A stretch of 64,000 bases of DNA from Saprospiraceae bacterium (GTDB taxonomy: Bacteria; Bacteroidota; Bacteroidia; Chitinophagales; Saprospiraceae). The translations under genes and the position numbers were made by a program. The notes beneath the pieces were generated by a model. It was not told the DNA's origin. It was given only the letters and a program-made list of their open reading frames with translations, and ran no database searches. The stretch lies in contig JANQHF010000107.1 of assembly GCA_028282725.1 (NCBI GenBank), positions 1-64,000 on the forward strand. Direction: 5' to 3'. Below, in pieces: positions 36,001-44,446 of this stretch. Positions within the stretch are counted from its first letter, which is position 1. Each line of letters opens with the position of its first letter.

Positions 36001-36535
36001 GCAACTGCTGGCAAATATGGACGCAGAACAATCAAAAAAGTTTCATGAGCTTACGGATGATATAAAGCCACCCAGTGAGGATATTCAATCTATGATCAAT
36101 CAAAGACTCATAGGTTTTATTGATGCAGCGCCATCTGTAGAGAATGGAATGCAAGTATTTACAATGCATTGTTCTGCCTGTCATCAGATAAATAACCAGG
36201 GAAGCGATATTGGCCCTCAATTGGATGGTATCGGGAATTGGGGCCGTCAAGCGATCACTGAAAAGATTTTTGATCCTAACAGGAACATTTCAAAAGCATT
36301 CAATAACTATACTATAAGCTTGGCTGATGGGCGGGTGACTTCTGGAATGTTCAGACGGGAAGAGGGTCAACTGATGATTTTTGCGAATGTAGTCGGGCAG
36401 GAATTTTCTCTGCCAAAAAATGAAATATTGGCACAGGAGATCTCCCCATTTACATTAATGCCCGACAACTTTAGAGATATCATTTCAAATGAAGAATATT
36501 TTGACTTATTAGCCTATCTTCTGCAAGAAAATTAA
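33014..36535 (+). CDS. PVC-type membrane-bound dehydrogenase with HEAT-like region and cytochrome c
   Basis: This protein of about 1173 residues has a lipobox leader LMLAGC (Cys21). The N-terminal propeller (about 50-400) carries FQLPPGFEIQLFAAEPDI, GRMWLTHTYEYP, ILEDTNGDGRADKF, PDGALYIADFYNRIIGHYE and RQRGRIWRI, diagnostic of the PVC-type dehydrogenase family. A helical HEAT-like region follows (about 400-680), then a beta domain, more helices, and a C-terminal haem domain with CSACH at 1053-1057 and a LADGRVTSGMF segment. It probably oxidises a sugar or alcohol in the periplasm and passes electrons to its own haem. ATG at 33014 is preferred because it gives a proper leader. The next gene starts 12 bases later. 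Confidence 0.88.
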   Translation: MQTLWQRSIWSLLLLLMLAGCNQKDSPLQEDQFSLHVRTVDARSPARQQTGFQLPPGFEIQLFAAEPDIAKPLNMAFDDRGRMWLTHTYEYPFADTTGAGKDRISILEDTNGDGRADKFTVFADSLNIPIGIVTVPDGAIAYSIPHIYHFIDKDHDDMADQRKVLYSGFQYNDTHGMVNNFMRSWDGWIHADHGFANTSTVSGSDGDTIVMFSGNTFRFRPDGSRIELTTTGRVNPYGYAYDEMGYTYSVDCHTSPLYQLIRGADYPHFGKKPTGIGFGPAMMKHEYGATALAGLEYYLGDKFPAEYQHSFYMGDVVKSRVYRNTITFNGTTPVAKQEPDFVVSDDPWFRPVDIKLGPDGALYIADFYNRIIGHYEVALDHPGRDRQRGRIWRITYEGRNDANHQDVRTKDLSMASLATLIKRLNDKNLPLRMSIADQIVDRFGRQSIDPILAMMKASETDVPSYIQGLWILFRLNALSSDHLTESLEHPDVNIKVHILRIMFETEALDDSQVEKALESLTFTNPHVQRQAIMVLSRNPRIQHITPLLDLYHSVAGTEDSHLFYTIRQGVRDHLRDTNVIQWVNEKSWTEKDSRVLADLMMGVNNELAVHFLLKHLRLYDEPEEKLIAFLTHSARYDLSEDLDQLITLAQAKSDEDPDLGFLVYEAIEEGLAQGGRAMTSRGKLWGNMLASSFLSDEFTEKDQWRVVPNEHQPFEENPWQLVEMEVPGSPMKIRMLANELISRGGTEVSSIYSPGFTLPESLEFILRGRKIPGEGSKIAYPRNRVELRLIEGDTLIAEVYVDEDETNKKVNWDIGRHTGRRAYLAVVDGSSLRGEFVAIGGINPEVVNLPLHSPNLMAKRQIFAAEIAKENGVRPLRNSLQHLLINQSADIFARASAADALIAVDGEENLALIATILNNETEAVSLKEHLAHSLSELSSSTALTMLEEVLDYLSYDVQKTVALKIIATSGGIDHLLNAGVNLKISPILLLEPQIKEQLLANMDAEQSKKFHELTDDIKPPSEDIQSMINQRLIGFIDAAPSVENGMQVFTMHCSACHQINNQGSDIGPQLDGIGNWGRQAITEKIFDPNRNISKAFNNYTISLADGRVTSGMFRREEGQLMIFANVVGQEFSLPKNEILAQEISPFTLMPDNFRDIISNEEYFDLLAYLLQEN

Positions 36536-36547
36536 ACGCACGACACA

Positions 36548-37753
36548 ATGGAAATTCGTAAAATCCTGGTAGGTAGTTGGTCAATCCTTATGGTCTTTAT
36601 CATCTGGGGATGTGTTTCAAGCAATAAATCAAGTACACGGAAGACTGATGCACAGACCGGTGTAGAATTTACCAAACATATTATCCATGAAGAATTTATC
36701 TCAGAGGGTGTTGCAGTAGGGGATGTTAATCTGGACGGTCTCAAAGATGTACTGGCTGGGGCATATTGGTTTGAAGCTCCGGATTGGGTAGCTCACGAGA
36801 TCCAAAAACCTCAAAAGTTTGACTATGCCACGGGTTATAGCAATTCATTTTTGAATTTTGTCATGGATGTAAATTCAGATGGTTGGATCGATTTCATTAG
36901 GATAGATTTTCCTGGTGAAGGTGTCTATTGGTATGAAAATCCCAAAGGACTGGAGCAGCACTGGAAAGAGTATTTAATCGATAGTAGTGTGTGTAATGAG
37001 TCACCAATGATGGTTGATGTCGACGATAATGGGCGAATGGATTTGGTTTTTGGTCATGAAAAATCGGGTACAATGATGTGGTTGCAATCCCCGGATAAAG
37101 GGAAAGCTCTTGAATGGAAAGCCATTCCGATAAGTACGGAAAATGCTCCCGCAACCAGGAGATTTGACCATGGTCTTGGGTTTGGCGATGTCAATGGTGA
37201 TAACCGCAAGGATATAATTACCAGATATGGCTGGTGGGAAGCACCTCAGAATAGGCAAGAAGTACCCTGGACATTTCATGAGGCCTCATTGGGTGAACCG
37301 TGTGCGCAAATGTATGCTCATGACTTCGATAAGGATGGTGATAAAGATATTATTTCAACTTCGGCTCATGCCTACGGTATCTGGTGGCATGAACAACAAG
37401 AAGTAGCAAATGAAAGTATTTTTATTAGCCATCTGATTGATAGTTCATTCTCCCAAACCCATGGGTTGGCCTTCACGGATATGAATAAAGATGGCTTGCC
37501 TGACTTGATAACGGGGAAACGCTTTTTTGCACACCAGGGAAAAGATCCGGGCGGTCTGGAACCCGCACTTCTCTACTGGATAGAAATGTCTCGGGATAAA
37601 GACCTGCATCCATATTGGAATTTTCATCTGATCGATGATGATTCCGGTGCAGGTCTACAGGTGGTGATTGATGATATGAATGAAGATGGACTTCCTGATA
37701 TTATCAATTCCAATAAAAAGGGTGTGATCTATTTTCAACAGAAATCGCGATGA
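36548..37753 (+). CDS. VCBS/FG-GAP repeat lipoprotein
   Basis: This 401-residue lipoprotein has a leader ending IIWGC (Cys22). At least five calcium-loop repeats follow the D-x-N/D-x-D-G-x-x-D pattern: GDVNLDGLKDVLAG, DVNSDGWIDFIRI, DVDDNGRMDLVFGHE, GDVNGDNRKDIITR, DFDKDGDKDIIS and DMNKDGLPDLITG. They form an integrin-like propeller, often involved in binding or carbohydrate handling. Its start lies 12 bases after the PVC-type dehydrogenase stop, so the two are probably one operon and both are exported. A partner role in a surface oxidative complex is inferred from position only. Confidence 0.85.
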   Translation: MEIRKILVGSWSILMVFIIWGCVSSNKSSTRKTDAQTGVEFTKHIIHEEFISEGVAVGDVNLDGLKDVLAGAYWFEAPDWVAHEIQKPQKFDYATGYSNSFLNFVMDVNSDGWIDFIRIDFPGEGVYWYENPKGLEQHWKEYLIDSSVCNESPMMVDVDDNGRMDLVFGHEKSGTMMWLQSPDKGKALEWKAIPISTENAPATRRFDHGLGFGDVNGDNRKDIITRYGWWEAPQNRQEVPWTFHEASLGEPCAQMYAHDFDKDGDKDIISTSAHAYGIWWHEQQEVANESIFISHLIDSSFSQTHGLAFTDMNKDGLPDLITGKRFFAHQGKDPGGLEPALLYWIEMSRDKDLHPYWNFHLIDDDSGAGLQVVIDDMNEDGLPDIINSNKKGVIYFQQKSR

Positions 37754-37811
37754 CTTGATGTAAATGCATGAGGAGTGGCATCATCATCGCCCAATTTCCA
37801 AGATAGGTGCC

Positions 37812-37878
37812 TGCCCCGCCCCCGGCGAGATGAGTTAAAGCGGGGGGCATCATCAATCATTCAAGGGGTTGCCCCCCC
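37812..37878. terminator. GC-rich hairpin region between convergent genes
   Basis: A block of C-runs and G-runs (TGCCCCGC at 37812-37819, GCGGGGGGCA at 37840-37849, then GGGG-TTG-CCCC near 37865) can fold into one or two hairpins. It separates the convergent VCBS and alcohol dehydrogenase genes, so a bidirectional terminator is likely. There is no strong T-run. Confidence 0.4.
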
Positions 37879-37882
37879 TGGA

Positions 37883-38920
37883 TTAAAACCTGTTAATCAC
37901 TCTCACTCCGCTCCCTTCGTATCTATGCAAATTTGGTAATGCCCGGACAGCTTCTTCCAGAGTGATTAATCCGTCAATGAGGAGATTGGGTCGTAGCAGA
38001 CCTTCCTCGATCATTTGTATCATCTCCGGATAACGATAGGCCTGCATACCATGACTTCCGAAGAGCTCCAGTTCATATGCGATGACGCGCTCCATCGGCA
38101 CGATGGTGTCCACCCTGTTAGAATCCAGTAAACCGATTTGAATATGTCTTCCTCTCCTTCGCAGGGATTGAACGGAATCCTTCAGGATTTGGGGATGACC
38201 AATGGCATCGACTGTCACATGGACGCCTCCATTTGAAAGATCATGAATCTCAGCAATAGGAGACGACTGGCCGGTATGTACAATCGCATCGGCACCTGAT
38301 TCCAAGGCCTTTTCCAATGCAGCTTGTTTGCGATCAATTGCGATCACGAATGCACCTCTTGCTTTGGCGATCATGATAGCCGAGAGACCAACACCTCCAC
38401 AACCGAAGACTGCCACCTGTTGACCTTTCCTGACTCCTCCCTGATGGACAATACCTCGAAATGAAGTGGCAAATCGACAACCCAGGATTGCTGCTGATTC
38501 ATTGCTTATGGATTCAGGGATTGCTACGAGGTTGAAATTTGCATATCGAATGGACACCAATTCCGCGAAAGATCCCCATTGGGTAAAACCGGGTTGAAAT
38601 TGATCCGGGCAAACTTGTGGATCACCACCAGAACAAGTTGGACATCTACCACACCCGCATACAAAGGGGAGGGTTACCCGTTGACCCAGCTTCCAATCTT
38701 TAACGTTTTTACCGACCTCTACGATTTCACCTGCCAATTCATGACCAGGGACGTGCGGAAGACTGATATCGGCATCATGTCCTTTCCAGCCATGCCAATC
38801 ACTCAGACAAAGTCCTGAAGCCAATACCTTAAGAACCACACCATCAACAGTGGGCACTGGATCGTCAAGCGATTCTATGCTGACCGGGCCTCCAAAATTT
38901 TCGAAGTAGGCGGCCTTCAT
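37883..38920 (-). CDS. Zinc-dependent alcohol dehydrogenase
   Basis: This 345-residue medium-chain dehydrogenase has catalytic-zinc ligands in SGLCLSDWHGW and PHVPGHELAGEIVEVG. Its structural-zinc cluster has four Cys in CGCGRCPTCSGGDPQVC. The NAD(P)-binding loop is FGCGGVGLSAIMIAKA, followed by IAIDRK, which suggests NAD preference because an acidic residue ends the second strand. The substrate is an alcohol or polyol; which one is unclear. It is last in the minus-strand run after the M14 peptidase and Dabb genes, six bases after the latter. Confidence 0.9.
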   Translation of the reverse strand: MKAAYFENFGGPVSIESLDDPVPTVDGVVLKVLASGLCLSDWHGWKGHDADISLPHVPGHELAGEIVEVGKNVKDWKLGQRVTLPFVCGCGRCPTCSGGDPQVCPDQFQPGFTQWGSFAELVSIRYANFNLVAIPESISNESAAILGCRFATSFRGIVHQGGVRKGQQVAVFGCGGVGLSAIMIAKARGAFVIAIDRKQAALEKALESGADAIVHTGQSSPIAEIHDLSNGGVHVTVDAIGHPQILKDSVQSLRRRGRHIQIGLLDSNRVDTIVPMERVIAYELELFGSHGMQAYRYPEMIQMIEEGLLRPNLLIDGLITLEEAVRALPNLHRYEGSGVRVINRF

Positions 38921-38926
38921 GACAGC

Positions 38927-39349
38927 TTACTGTACCATGTTGTCATAGACGACAACCTTTTCCCAAATGTCCTGGTGATTTTCGATGAATTCCAAATGAA
39001 TGGGTTCAGTTTGATATTCTTTCTCATCCTCCACAGATGCAAAATGAGAATTGATGGCATATGCATAGCTATTATCTACCACCCCTCTTGCTTCTGTGGG
39101 CGCAGGGGGCCCCCAGTGATAGGAAAGGATTTGCGGACAAGTGCCTAGTTTTTCCAATCCTTTTTCAAAAGCATTCAACTGCTCTTCTGTCGTTCCTTCC
39201 TTTGTCCAGAAATAAACGGTGTGGATCAATGCTGGTTTCATAGTTTCACTTTTGTTCTCACTTGCAGCTTGTGATGCTTCCTCTACATTCGATGCAGGTT
39301 GACAAGCCCAAATGAATAAGCTGATAAATAAAATGATGAATTGTTTCAT
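38927..39349 (-). CDS. Dabb (stress-response A/B barrel) lipoprotein
   Basis: This 140-residue protein has a leader ending IWAC (Cys16), a low-complexity Ser/Glu/Ala linker, then a ferredoxin-like Dabb domain: ALIHTVYFWTKEGTTEEQLN, then SYAYAINSHFASVEDEKEYQ and HLEFIENHQDIWEKVVVYDN. Dabb domains form dimeric barrels. Activities are known only for a few, such as plant olivetolic acid cyclase. The ATG at 39349 is preferred to 39370, because it gives a clean leader. It sits between the M14 peptidase and the alcohol dehydrogenase in a tight operon. Confidence 0.83.
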   Translation of the reverse strand: MKQFIILFISLFIWACQPASNVEEASQAASENKSETMKPALIHTVYFWTKEGTTEEQLNAFEKGLEKLGTCPQILSYHWGPPAPTEARGVVDNSYAYAINSHFASVEDEKEYQTEPIHLEFIENHQDIWEKVVVYDNMVQ

Positions 39350-39370
39350 ATTGCTGACGGTCTGTACCAT

Positions 39371-41941
39371 TTAATAAGAATGTCCTAAAAACAGGGCATT
39401 GGCAAAGAGTTTGCTATTACCCCAGAAATAACCACGGAATACTGGATTATTGACCAGTCCGATAATTTTACCACTTCCAAGATTAGTTGAAAAGACAGAA
39501 ATTGAGCCTGGCATTTTTTCGGCGTTTTCCTTGTGGATATACCCGCTTAATACAGGTTCGGCACTATACCTTCCCGGTGTACTGTATTTGTTACTTAAGG
39601 GTTTAAAGAAATGGTTTCCTCTTTTAAATACGGGCAATTGATCCCTGGTATATCCATAAAACAGAGGGTGAGTGATATCAATATCAGTCATGGCGATCAT
39701 CCCGCCTGTAACTTTAGCACCTCTTTCCTCATTGGCACCTTCATATGCAGGGATGTCCACGGACTCGTTCTTTTTCTCTTTGGACTTGTCCCCGTTACTA
39801 TTGCCATTTCCGTTATCGGTTTGTACATCTAATGAAATGATCTCCTGCCTCTTCAGCCAATTAATGGCACTGCCGATGGCAATGATGTTTCCTCCGCCCT
39901 GGACCCATTTCTTCAATTTATCTTTTTGTCCATTTATGGAATTGTACCCACCTATTGGCATGATGATGGTCTTGTATTGAGACAGATCTATTCTGCTGAA
40001 TCGATTGACATCCACCATGGGAACGGCCATTTCAAGATTTTGATCGAGGTGATGCCATATCTCACCGGCATTGTATGAACTCACACCATTGCCTATGAGC
40101 ACCATGGCCTTTGGATCCTCGACTGTGCCCAATGAGCGACTTCCGAGATTGATACCTGATTCTACAAGACCTGATCCGACTCCGTGGACTTTCAATTCGT
40201 TGTGCTCTGTAATGCCGATCATGATTTCCCTGAGCTCACTTCTCGAAACCTTTTGATTATTGCCAACTGGAATAATCAATGTACCCCGATCATACTTTTT
40301 GTTATTTATGGTAAATGTTTCGTTGGCCAACTTTACAATCAGGTCATTTTCCTGTAAGGTCTTCAAGGCCCTTGGAGCATGGTAATCGTTCCATTCTATG
40401 AGATATGCATATGGCTCTTCCGGTCCGGTGAGTCCTCCTTGAATTGATGGAACAGATGTAATCCTGGCACCCAACTCCACATTACCATTTAATTCTTTAT
40501 ATGGGATATTAAATGCAAGGGGCAGGGTCCATGCCGATACATCGTAGAACAGACTGTCACGGAAAGAAGTGATTTGTTCAAAAATAGATTTGGCCAACCT
40601 GTACTGATCCTGATCGAGTGACACGATGTATCCACTTTGAGGTGTGAGCAAAGTGCCTTCGATATTCTGCGATCTCGACACCTTATGCACATCTATTTGA
40701 TGGCTCAACAGGATTTCAATGAAACGATTCACCTTAGCAGGATCATCGGGATCACCAAAAACATATCCCTTTACCGGATTGTCTTTTGCCAATTCCCGTG
40801 CCTCGAGAAATGACTGTCTTTTGTACTCCAATATTTCCTTGCGCAATGCTACGGCGGCATCCTGGGTGGAAAGCATGGTGGTTACCTGGTTGCGGATAGT
40901 AAAGGGAAAAGTCAGCAAACCATTGTCGCTTTTCTGTAAATGACCACGACTACTGGCTTGCTCGAATAGAATACCAATGCAACCATGAGCATCCGGGTAG
41001 GTAGAACCCTTGCCATAATAGAAGTCATCAAATGACTCCTTCATGTAATACAATGAACCGATCTTATCCAGGGCCCGACCGTGAAATTCTCCGATCTTGT
41101 AAGTGAGATCCTGGTTTAGCTGTGGAGTGTTGGGATTTGTACGGGATGGTATGCCCGGTTGGAAGAAGAAAGTGGAATTGGTTCCCATTTCGTGATGATC
41201 GGTAAGAATATCCGGCTTCCATTCGTGGAAGGTTTTAATTCTTCCGCGACTTTCAGGATGGGTGAGAAGGAGCCAATCCCTGTTGAGGTCAAACCAATAA
41301 TGATTCGTTCTTCCGCGCGGCCATACTTCTGAGTATTCCCGGCTATTGGAATCTGAAATGAGATGTTTTCCCTTATGCGTATTGACCCAAGTGGAGAATC
41401 TTTGCAGCCCGTCAGGATTATAGGCGGGGTCAAATAGAATGACGACGTCATTTAAGAGTTGATCGATCTTGGATCCCTGGCCTGCTGCCAGGTAATACAT
41501 GGTTGCCAGGGCCCCATTGGCACCACTGGGTTCGTTACCGTGGATCGAACAACCCTGGTAGATGACGAGTGGCATGTTTTCAATATCCACAGATTTCGAT
41601 TCTTCGGTGTTCGTCAGTTTTTTATGTTCTGTCCTGACCTCCTCTATTTGATTGTGATTGGAAGGAGATGTAACGGTAAGATAAATCAGAGGTCTTTTTT
41701 CATGGGAACGAGCATATTCGGTCAGTGTAATACGATCCGAAAGACGTGCCAGTTCTTTCATATAAAAGTAAAGCTTGTCATGCGTTACATGGAATTCTCC
41801 CACTTCATGACCCAGGAATTCCTTCGGAGTAGGAATGGATGAATCATATTCAATGTCGGGAAGGTAGTAGGACAGGTCAACGTCCTGGCAATAGCATTGT
41901 ACTCCAACGAACAATAGTATAGTGAAAGCAAAGATTCTCAT
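39371..41941 (-). CDS. Exported M14-family zinc carboxypeptidase
   Basis: This 856-residue protein has a signal peptide (MRIFAFTILLFVGVQCYC). The M14 domain has zinc ligands in CSIHGNEPSG (His134, Glu137) and a third His in the TDHHEMG region, with FQPGIPSRTNPNTP and the late FDDFYYGKGS segment. The C-terminal 300 residues form an amidotransferase-like flavodoxin fold (YKTIIMPIGGYNSI, GGGNIIAIGSAINWL) with a Lys/Glu/Asn-rich loop (near 725-750). It is expected to degrade peptides outside the cytoplasm for uptake. It heads the operon with the Dabb and alcohol dehydrogenase genes. Confidence 0.88.
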   Translation of the reverse strand: MRIFAFTILLFVGVQCYCQDVDLSYYLPDIEYDSSIPTPKEFLGHEVGEFHVTHDKLYFYMKELARLSDRITLTEYARSHEKRPLIYLTVTSPSNHNQIEEVRTEHKKLTNTEESKSVDIENMPLVIYQGCSIHGNEPSGANGALATMYYLAAGQGSKIDQLLNDVVILFDPAYNPDGLQRFSTWVNTHKGKHLISDSNSREYSEVWPRGRTNHYWFDLNRDWLLLTHPESRGRIKTFHEWKPDILTDHHEMGTNSTFFFQPGIPSRTNPNTPQLNQDLTYKIGEFHGRALDKIGSLYYMKESFDDFYYGKGSTYPDAHGCIGILFEQASSRGHLQKSDNGLLTFPFTIRNQVTTMLSTQDAAVALRKEILEYKRQSFLEARELAKDNPVKGYVFGDPDDPAKVNRFIEILLSHQIDVHKVSRSQNIEGTLLTPQSGYIVSLDQDQYRLAKSIFEQITSFRDSLFYDVSAWTLPLAFNIPYKELNGNVELGARITSVPSIQGGLTGPEEPYAYLIEWNDYHAPRALKTLQENDLIVKLANETFTINNKKYDRGTLIIPVGNNQKVSRSELREIMIGITEHNELKVHGVGSGLVESGINLGSRSLGTVEDPKAMVLIGNGVSSYNAGEIWHHLDQNLEMAVPMVDVNRFSRIDLSQYKTIIMPIGGYNSINGQKDKLKKWVQGGGNIIAIGSAINWLKRQEIISLDVQTDNGNGNSNGDKSKEKKNESVDIPAYEGANEERGAKVTGGMIAMTDIDITHPLFYGYTRDQLPVFKRGNHFFKPLSNKYSTPGRYSAEPVLSGYIHKENAEKMPGSISVFSTNLGSGKIIGLVNNPVFRGYFWGNSKLFANALFLGHSY

Positions 41942-42074
41942 ATTTGGATTTTAAATGAGGAGCTAAGATAAATTCCTTCGTGTAATTGTATGCCTTTGCA
42001 GTGTAGATCATTGTCCAGAGGGTTGGCCTTTACTCTTTTTTGAAATGATTCAACCTAAGGATTGAACGAGCGAA

Positions 42075-42094
42075 CAAGGGGTTAAAACCCCTTG
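42075..42094. repeat. Palindrome CAAGGGGTT-AA-AACCCCTTG
   Basis: This perfect inverted repeat has nine-base arms. Nearly the same palindrome occurs at 55638-55658, where it lies between convergent genes, so it may be a genome-wide dispersed element as well as a hairpin. Confidence 0.65.
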
Positions 42095-42204
42095 GAATTG
42101 ATGATTTTCTATTGAAATGACTTCCAATGGGATTTATCCCGATGGTTCTTCATATCATTCCTATTCCTCATCGAACATTCTAAGTTTTTGAATTTTTCAT
42201 TTTT

Positions 42205-42229
42205 CATACTTTTTTTAGAAAAAAGTATG
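42205..42229. repeat. AT-rich hairpin CATACTTTTTT / AAAAAAGTATG
   Basis: Eleven bases pair perfectly around a TAG spacer. It could terminate transcription on either strand, but no gene ends nearby. Confidence 0.45.
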
Positions 42230-42359
42230 AGCAAAAAATCGTTCCTTCATCCGCGAGCATTTTTGGTTCGTTTCTTTGCGATTGAAAAAATGAACGAATA
42301 ATCAAGAAGAGAAAATGAATGTTCAGTTCTACTAAACCATATTCAATTCAATGATCACT

Positions 42360-43652
42360 ATGAAAAAATCAATCTTACTTGTACTATTTATATCACTGTG
42401 TCTCACATTGACAGCACAAACAAAAACCAAACAATATTCACCTGCCCTTACAGAAGCGTCACCTGAAAGCGTCGGTATGTCGAGCGAACGACTCGGCCGG
42501 ATTGATGATATGTGTACAAAAGCAGTATCTGACGGCCACTTGCCTGGCATCGTGGCACTAGTGGCCCGTAAAGGGAAGATTGTTTTCCACCGTGCCTATG
42601 GTAGTGCGGATGCTGCAACCGGAAGGACATTGACAAATACGGATATCTTCAGGATTGCCTCTCAATCCAAGGCCATCACCTCTACGGCCATCATGATGCT
42701 CTGGGAGGAGGGATATTTTCAGTTGGACGATCCTATATCCGGATATATTCCTGAATTTAAGGACCCACAGGTTTTGAAAGGGTTTACGTACAGGGATACT
42801 TCCTATACGACAGAACCCGCTGATAAAGAAATCACCATCCGTCATCTGTTGACCCATACATCTGGTATTGGCTATGGGATCATCGATGGAGACGAACGCA
42901 TGAGAATGATCTATCACAAGGCAGGGATCACAGATCTGTTTACAGAGAAACCGATCACCATAGGCGAAAGTGTCCGGAAGTTGGCTAAACTGCCCTTGCA
43001 CCACAATCCCGGTGAAAAATTCACATACAGTGAGGGTCTGGATGTCCTTGGATATTTGATTGAAGTAGTGACGGGAATGACCTTTGCAGAATTTCTCCAG
43101 GAAAGACTGTTCGGTCCTTTGGGAATGGAGGATACCGGTTTTTATCTGCCTGATTCCAAGGCTGATCGATTGGTTAGAATTCAGCATAAAAAAGAAGGGG
43201 AGTGGGCGAATTTTCCTTACACGTTTTATGACCCGGACTATCCCATCGTGGGAGCAAAAAAGTTTTATTCAGGAGGAGCAGGTTTATCGAGCACGGCCAA
43301 GGACTATGCAACCTTCTTGCAGATGTACCTCAATAATGGAGAGTATATGGGTAAAAGATTCCTGAGTCGTACGACGCTGAAGGCAATTATGGGTGACCAG
43401 GTGGATGGCATCTGGGGCAATGAAGGATCAGATCACGGTTTGGCATTTGGCCTTGTCAATGAAAAAGGTGAAGACATGGGTGGACAGGGTAGTGAAGGCA
43501 CGTTCACCTGGGGCGGATATTTCAATACCCAGTATTTTGCTGATCCGGAAGAGCAGGTGATTGGTGTACTGATGAAACAGACCCAAGGGCCTGTGAATGA
43601 TCAGACGGGGTGGAAATTCAAAACGATGGTCATGGCTGCTGTGGATGATTAG
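42360..43652 (+). CDS. Exported serine hydrolase of the beta-lactamase/class C family
   Basis: This 430-residue protein has a signal peptide (MKKSILLVLFISLCLTLTAQ). The nucleophile motif S-x-x-K is SQSK (Ser101, Lys104) in FRIASQSKAITS. The second motif is FTYSEGLDVLGYL, with Tyr-Ser, and the C-terminal strand region is FTWGGYFNTQYF. In this family these serve esterase, D-peptidase or beta-lactamase activity; the sequence does not say which. ATG at 42360 gives the leader directly; an earlier ATG at 42351 is possible. It stands alone, downstream of a palindrome-rich spacer. Confidence 0.88.
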   Translation: MKKSILLVLFISLCLTLTAQTKTKQYSPALTEASPESVGMSSERLGRIDDMCTKAVSDGHLPGIVALVARKGKIVFHRAYGSADAATGRTLTNTDIFRIASQSKAITSTAIMMLWEEGYFQLDDPISGYIPEFKDPQVLKGFTYRDTSYTTEPADKEITIRHLLTHTSGIGYGIIDGDERMRMIYHKAGITDLFTEKPITIGESVRKLAKLPLHHNPGEKFTYSEGLDVLGYLIEVVTGMTFAEFLQERLFGPLGMEDTGFYLPDSKADRLVRIQHKKEGEWANFPYTFYDPDYPIVGAKKFYSGGAGLSSTAKDYATFLQMYLNNGEYMGKRFLSRTTLKAIMGDQVDGIWGNEGSDHGLAFGLVNEKGEDMGGQGSEGTFTWGGYFNTQYFADPEEQVIGVLMKQTQGPVNDQTGWKFKTMVMAAVDD

Positions 43653-43790
43653 GCCATATATGGAATAGTTCGTGTTCATTTTTTCCCCGACGATGAATGT
43701 CGGGATCTACGACAGTCGATACAAACCAGCCGCCGAAGTATAGGCTAAGCACGGCAGGCGGGAACGAATTAAAAACTATCTCCACGTTTT

Positions 43791-44370
43791 CTATTCTTTT
43801 TTCAAAAGATACATCCCAAACATAAATCGACGGACGGGTTGCAGTATCGGATGAATAATTGCTACCATGTCATTTCCTGCAGTGAATCCAATATATCGGG
43901 ACACAATGATCAGAATGTTCAATGGCACCGCTAACCAAAAAAAATAGCTCAATACTTTTTCAAGAACCTTTCCCTTCCAAGTTGCTCAACCGTAAAATGT
44001 GGTACCCAATAAAAAGGTAACTATGAGGACAAAGAAAAAACTGTCCCAGATGGCAAAGTAGCTCTATATGTTTTATTGCAATGAAGCCTTCATTGGGTCT
44101 GAAGTCGTCAAATAATTCAAGCTCCAATTTTGGTTGACAGCAAAAATGATCACTGCGATTCCCATCATTTCCACAATGCCCCAAATCATAAAACCAGACC
44201 ATTCCGAGACTAACCTCTGGCAATTCCCTGACCCGAAGTTCGTAAGCCAAACCAAAATATCCTGTCAGTGCCAGGGGAATATGGGAAAAGTTAATCCATT
44301 GCCGGGATAGGTAGTAAATATTGCTGACCTATTCGGTTTCTTCCTGAAAGCCGGAAGGTGTGTAATACAT
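43791..44370 (-). pseudogene. Decayed multi-pass membrane protein
   Basis: The minus strand encodes a recognisable protein of about 190 residues broken in several places. ATG at 44370 starts MYYTPSGFQEETE, then TAG at 44331-44329, then VSNIYYLSRQWINFSHI in the same frame. Near 44215 the frame shifts to RLVSEWSGFMIWGIVEMMG. Stops and compensating shifts occur near 44060-44090 before SYFAIWDSFFFVLIVTF. A TGA at 43988-43986 precedes KVLEKVLSYFFWLAVPLN, and the frame ends FGMYLLKKE at TAG 43793-43791. Four or five membrane helices are visible. No family name is recognised. Confidence 0.8.
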
Positions 44371-44446
44371 TCTGGGTAAGAGTCATAATATGATCTGTCT
44401 GTCTAAAGAGTAATGGTCCATGTAATGATCTTGAAAAGATGGTATT

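Larger units (their letters stand above)
41942..42359. other. Divergent intergenic region with three palindromes
   Basis: These 418 bases contain no credible open frame. They hold the palindrome at 42075-42094, a GGGAT-TT-ATCCC palindrome near 42129, and an AT hairpin at 42205-42229 with eleven-base arms. The density of palindromes suggests a cluster of small dispersed repeats upstream of both flanking genes. Confidence 0.6.

Noticed and set aside
42558..43187. Minus-strand open frame of 209 codons
   Set aside because: It is antisense to the serine hydrolase, whose motifs are all intact on the plus strand.
43680..43710. CCCGAC/GTCGGG inverted repeat after the serine hydrolase
   Set aside because: The T-run precedes rather than follows the stem on the relevant strand, so it does not qualify as an intrinsic terminator.
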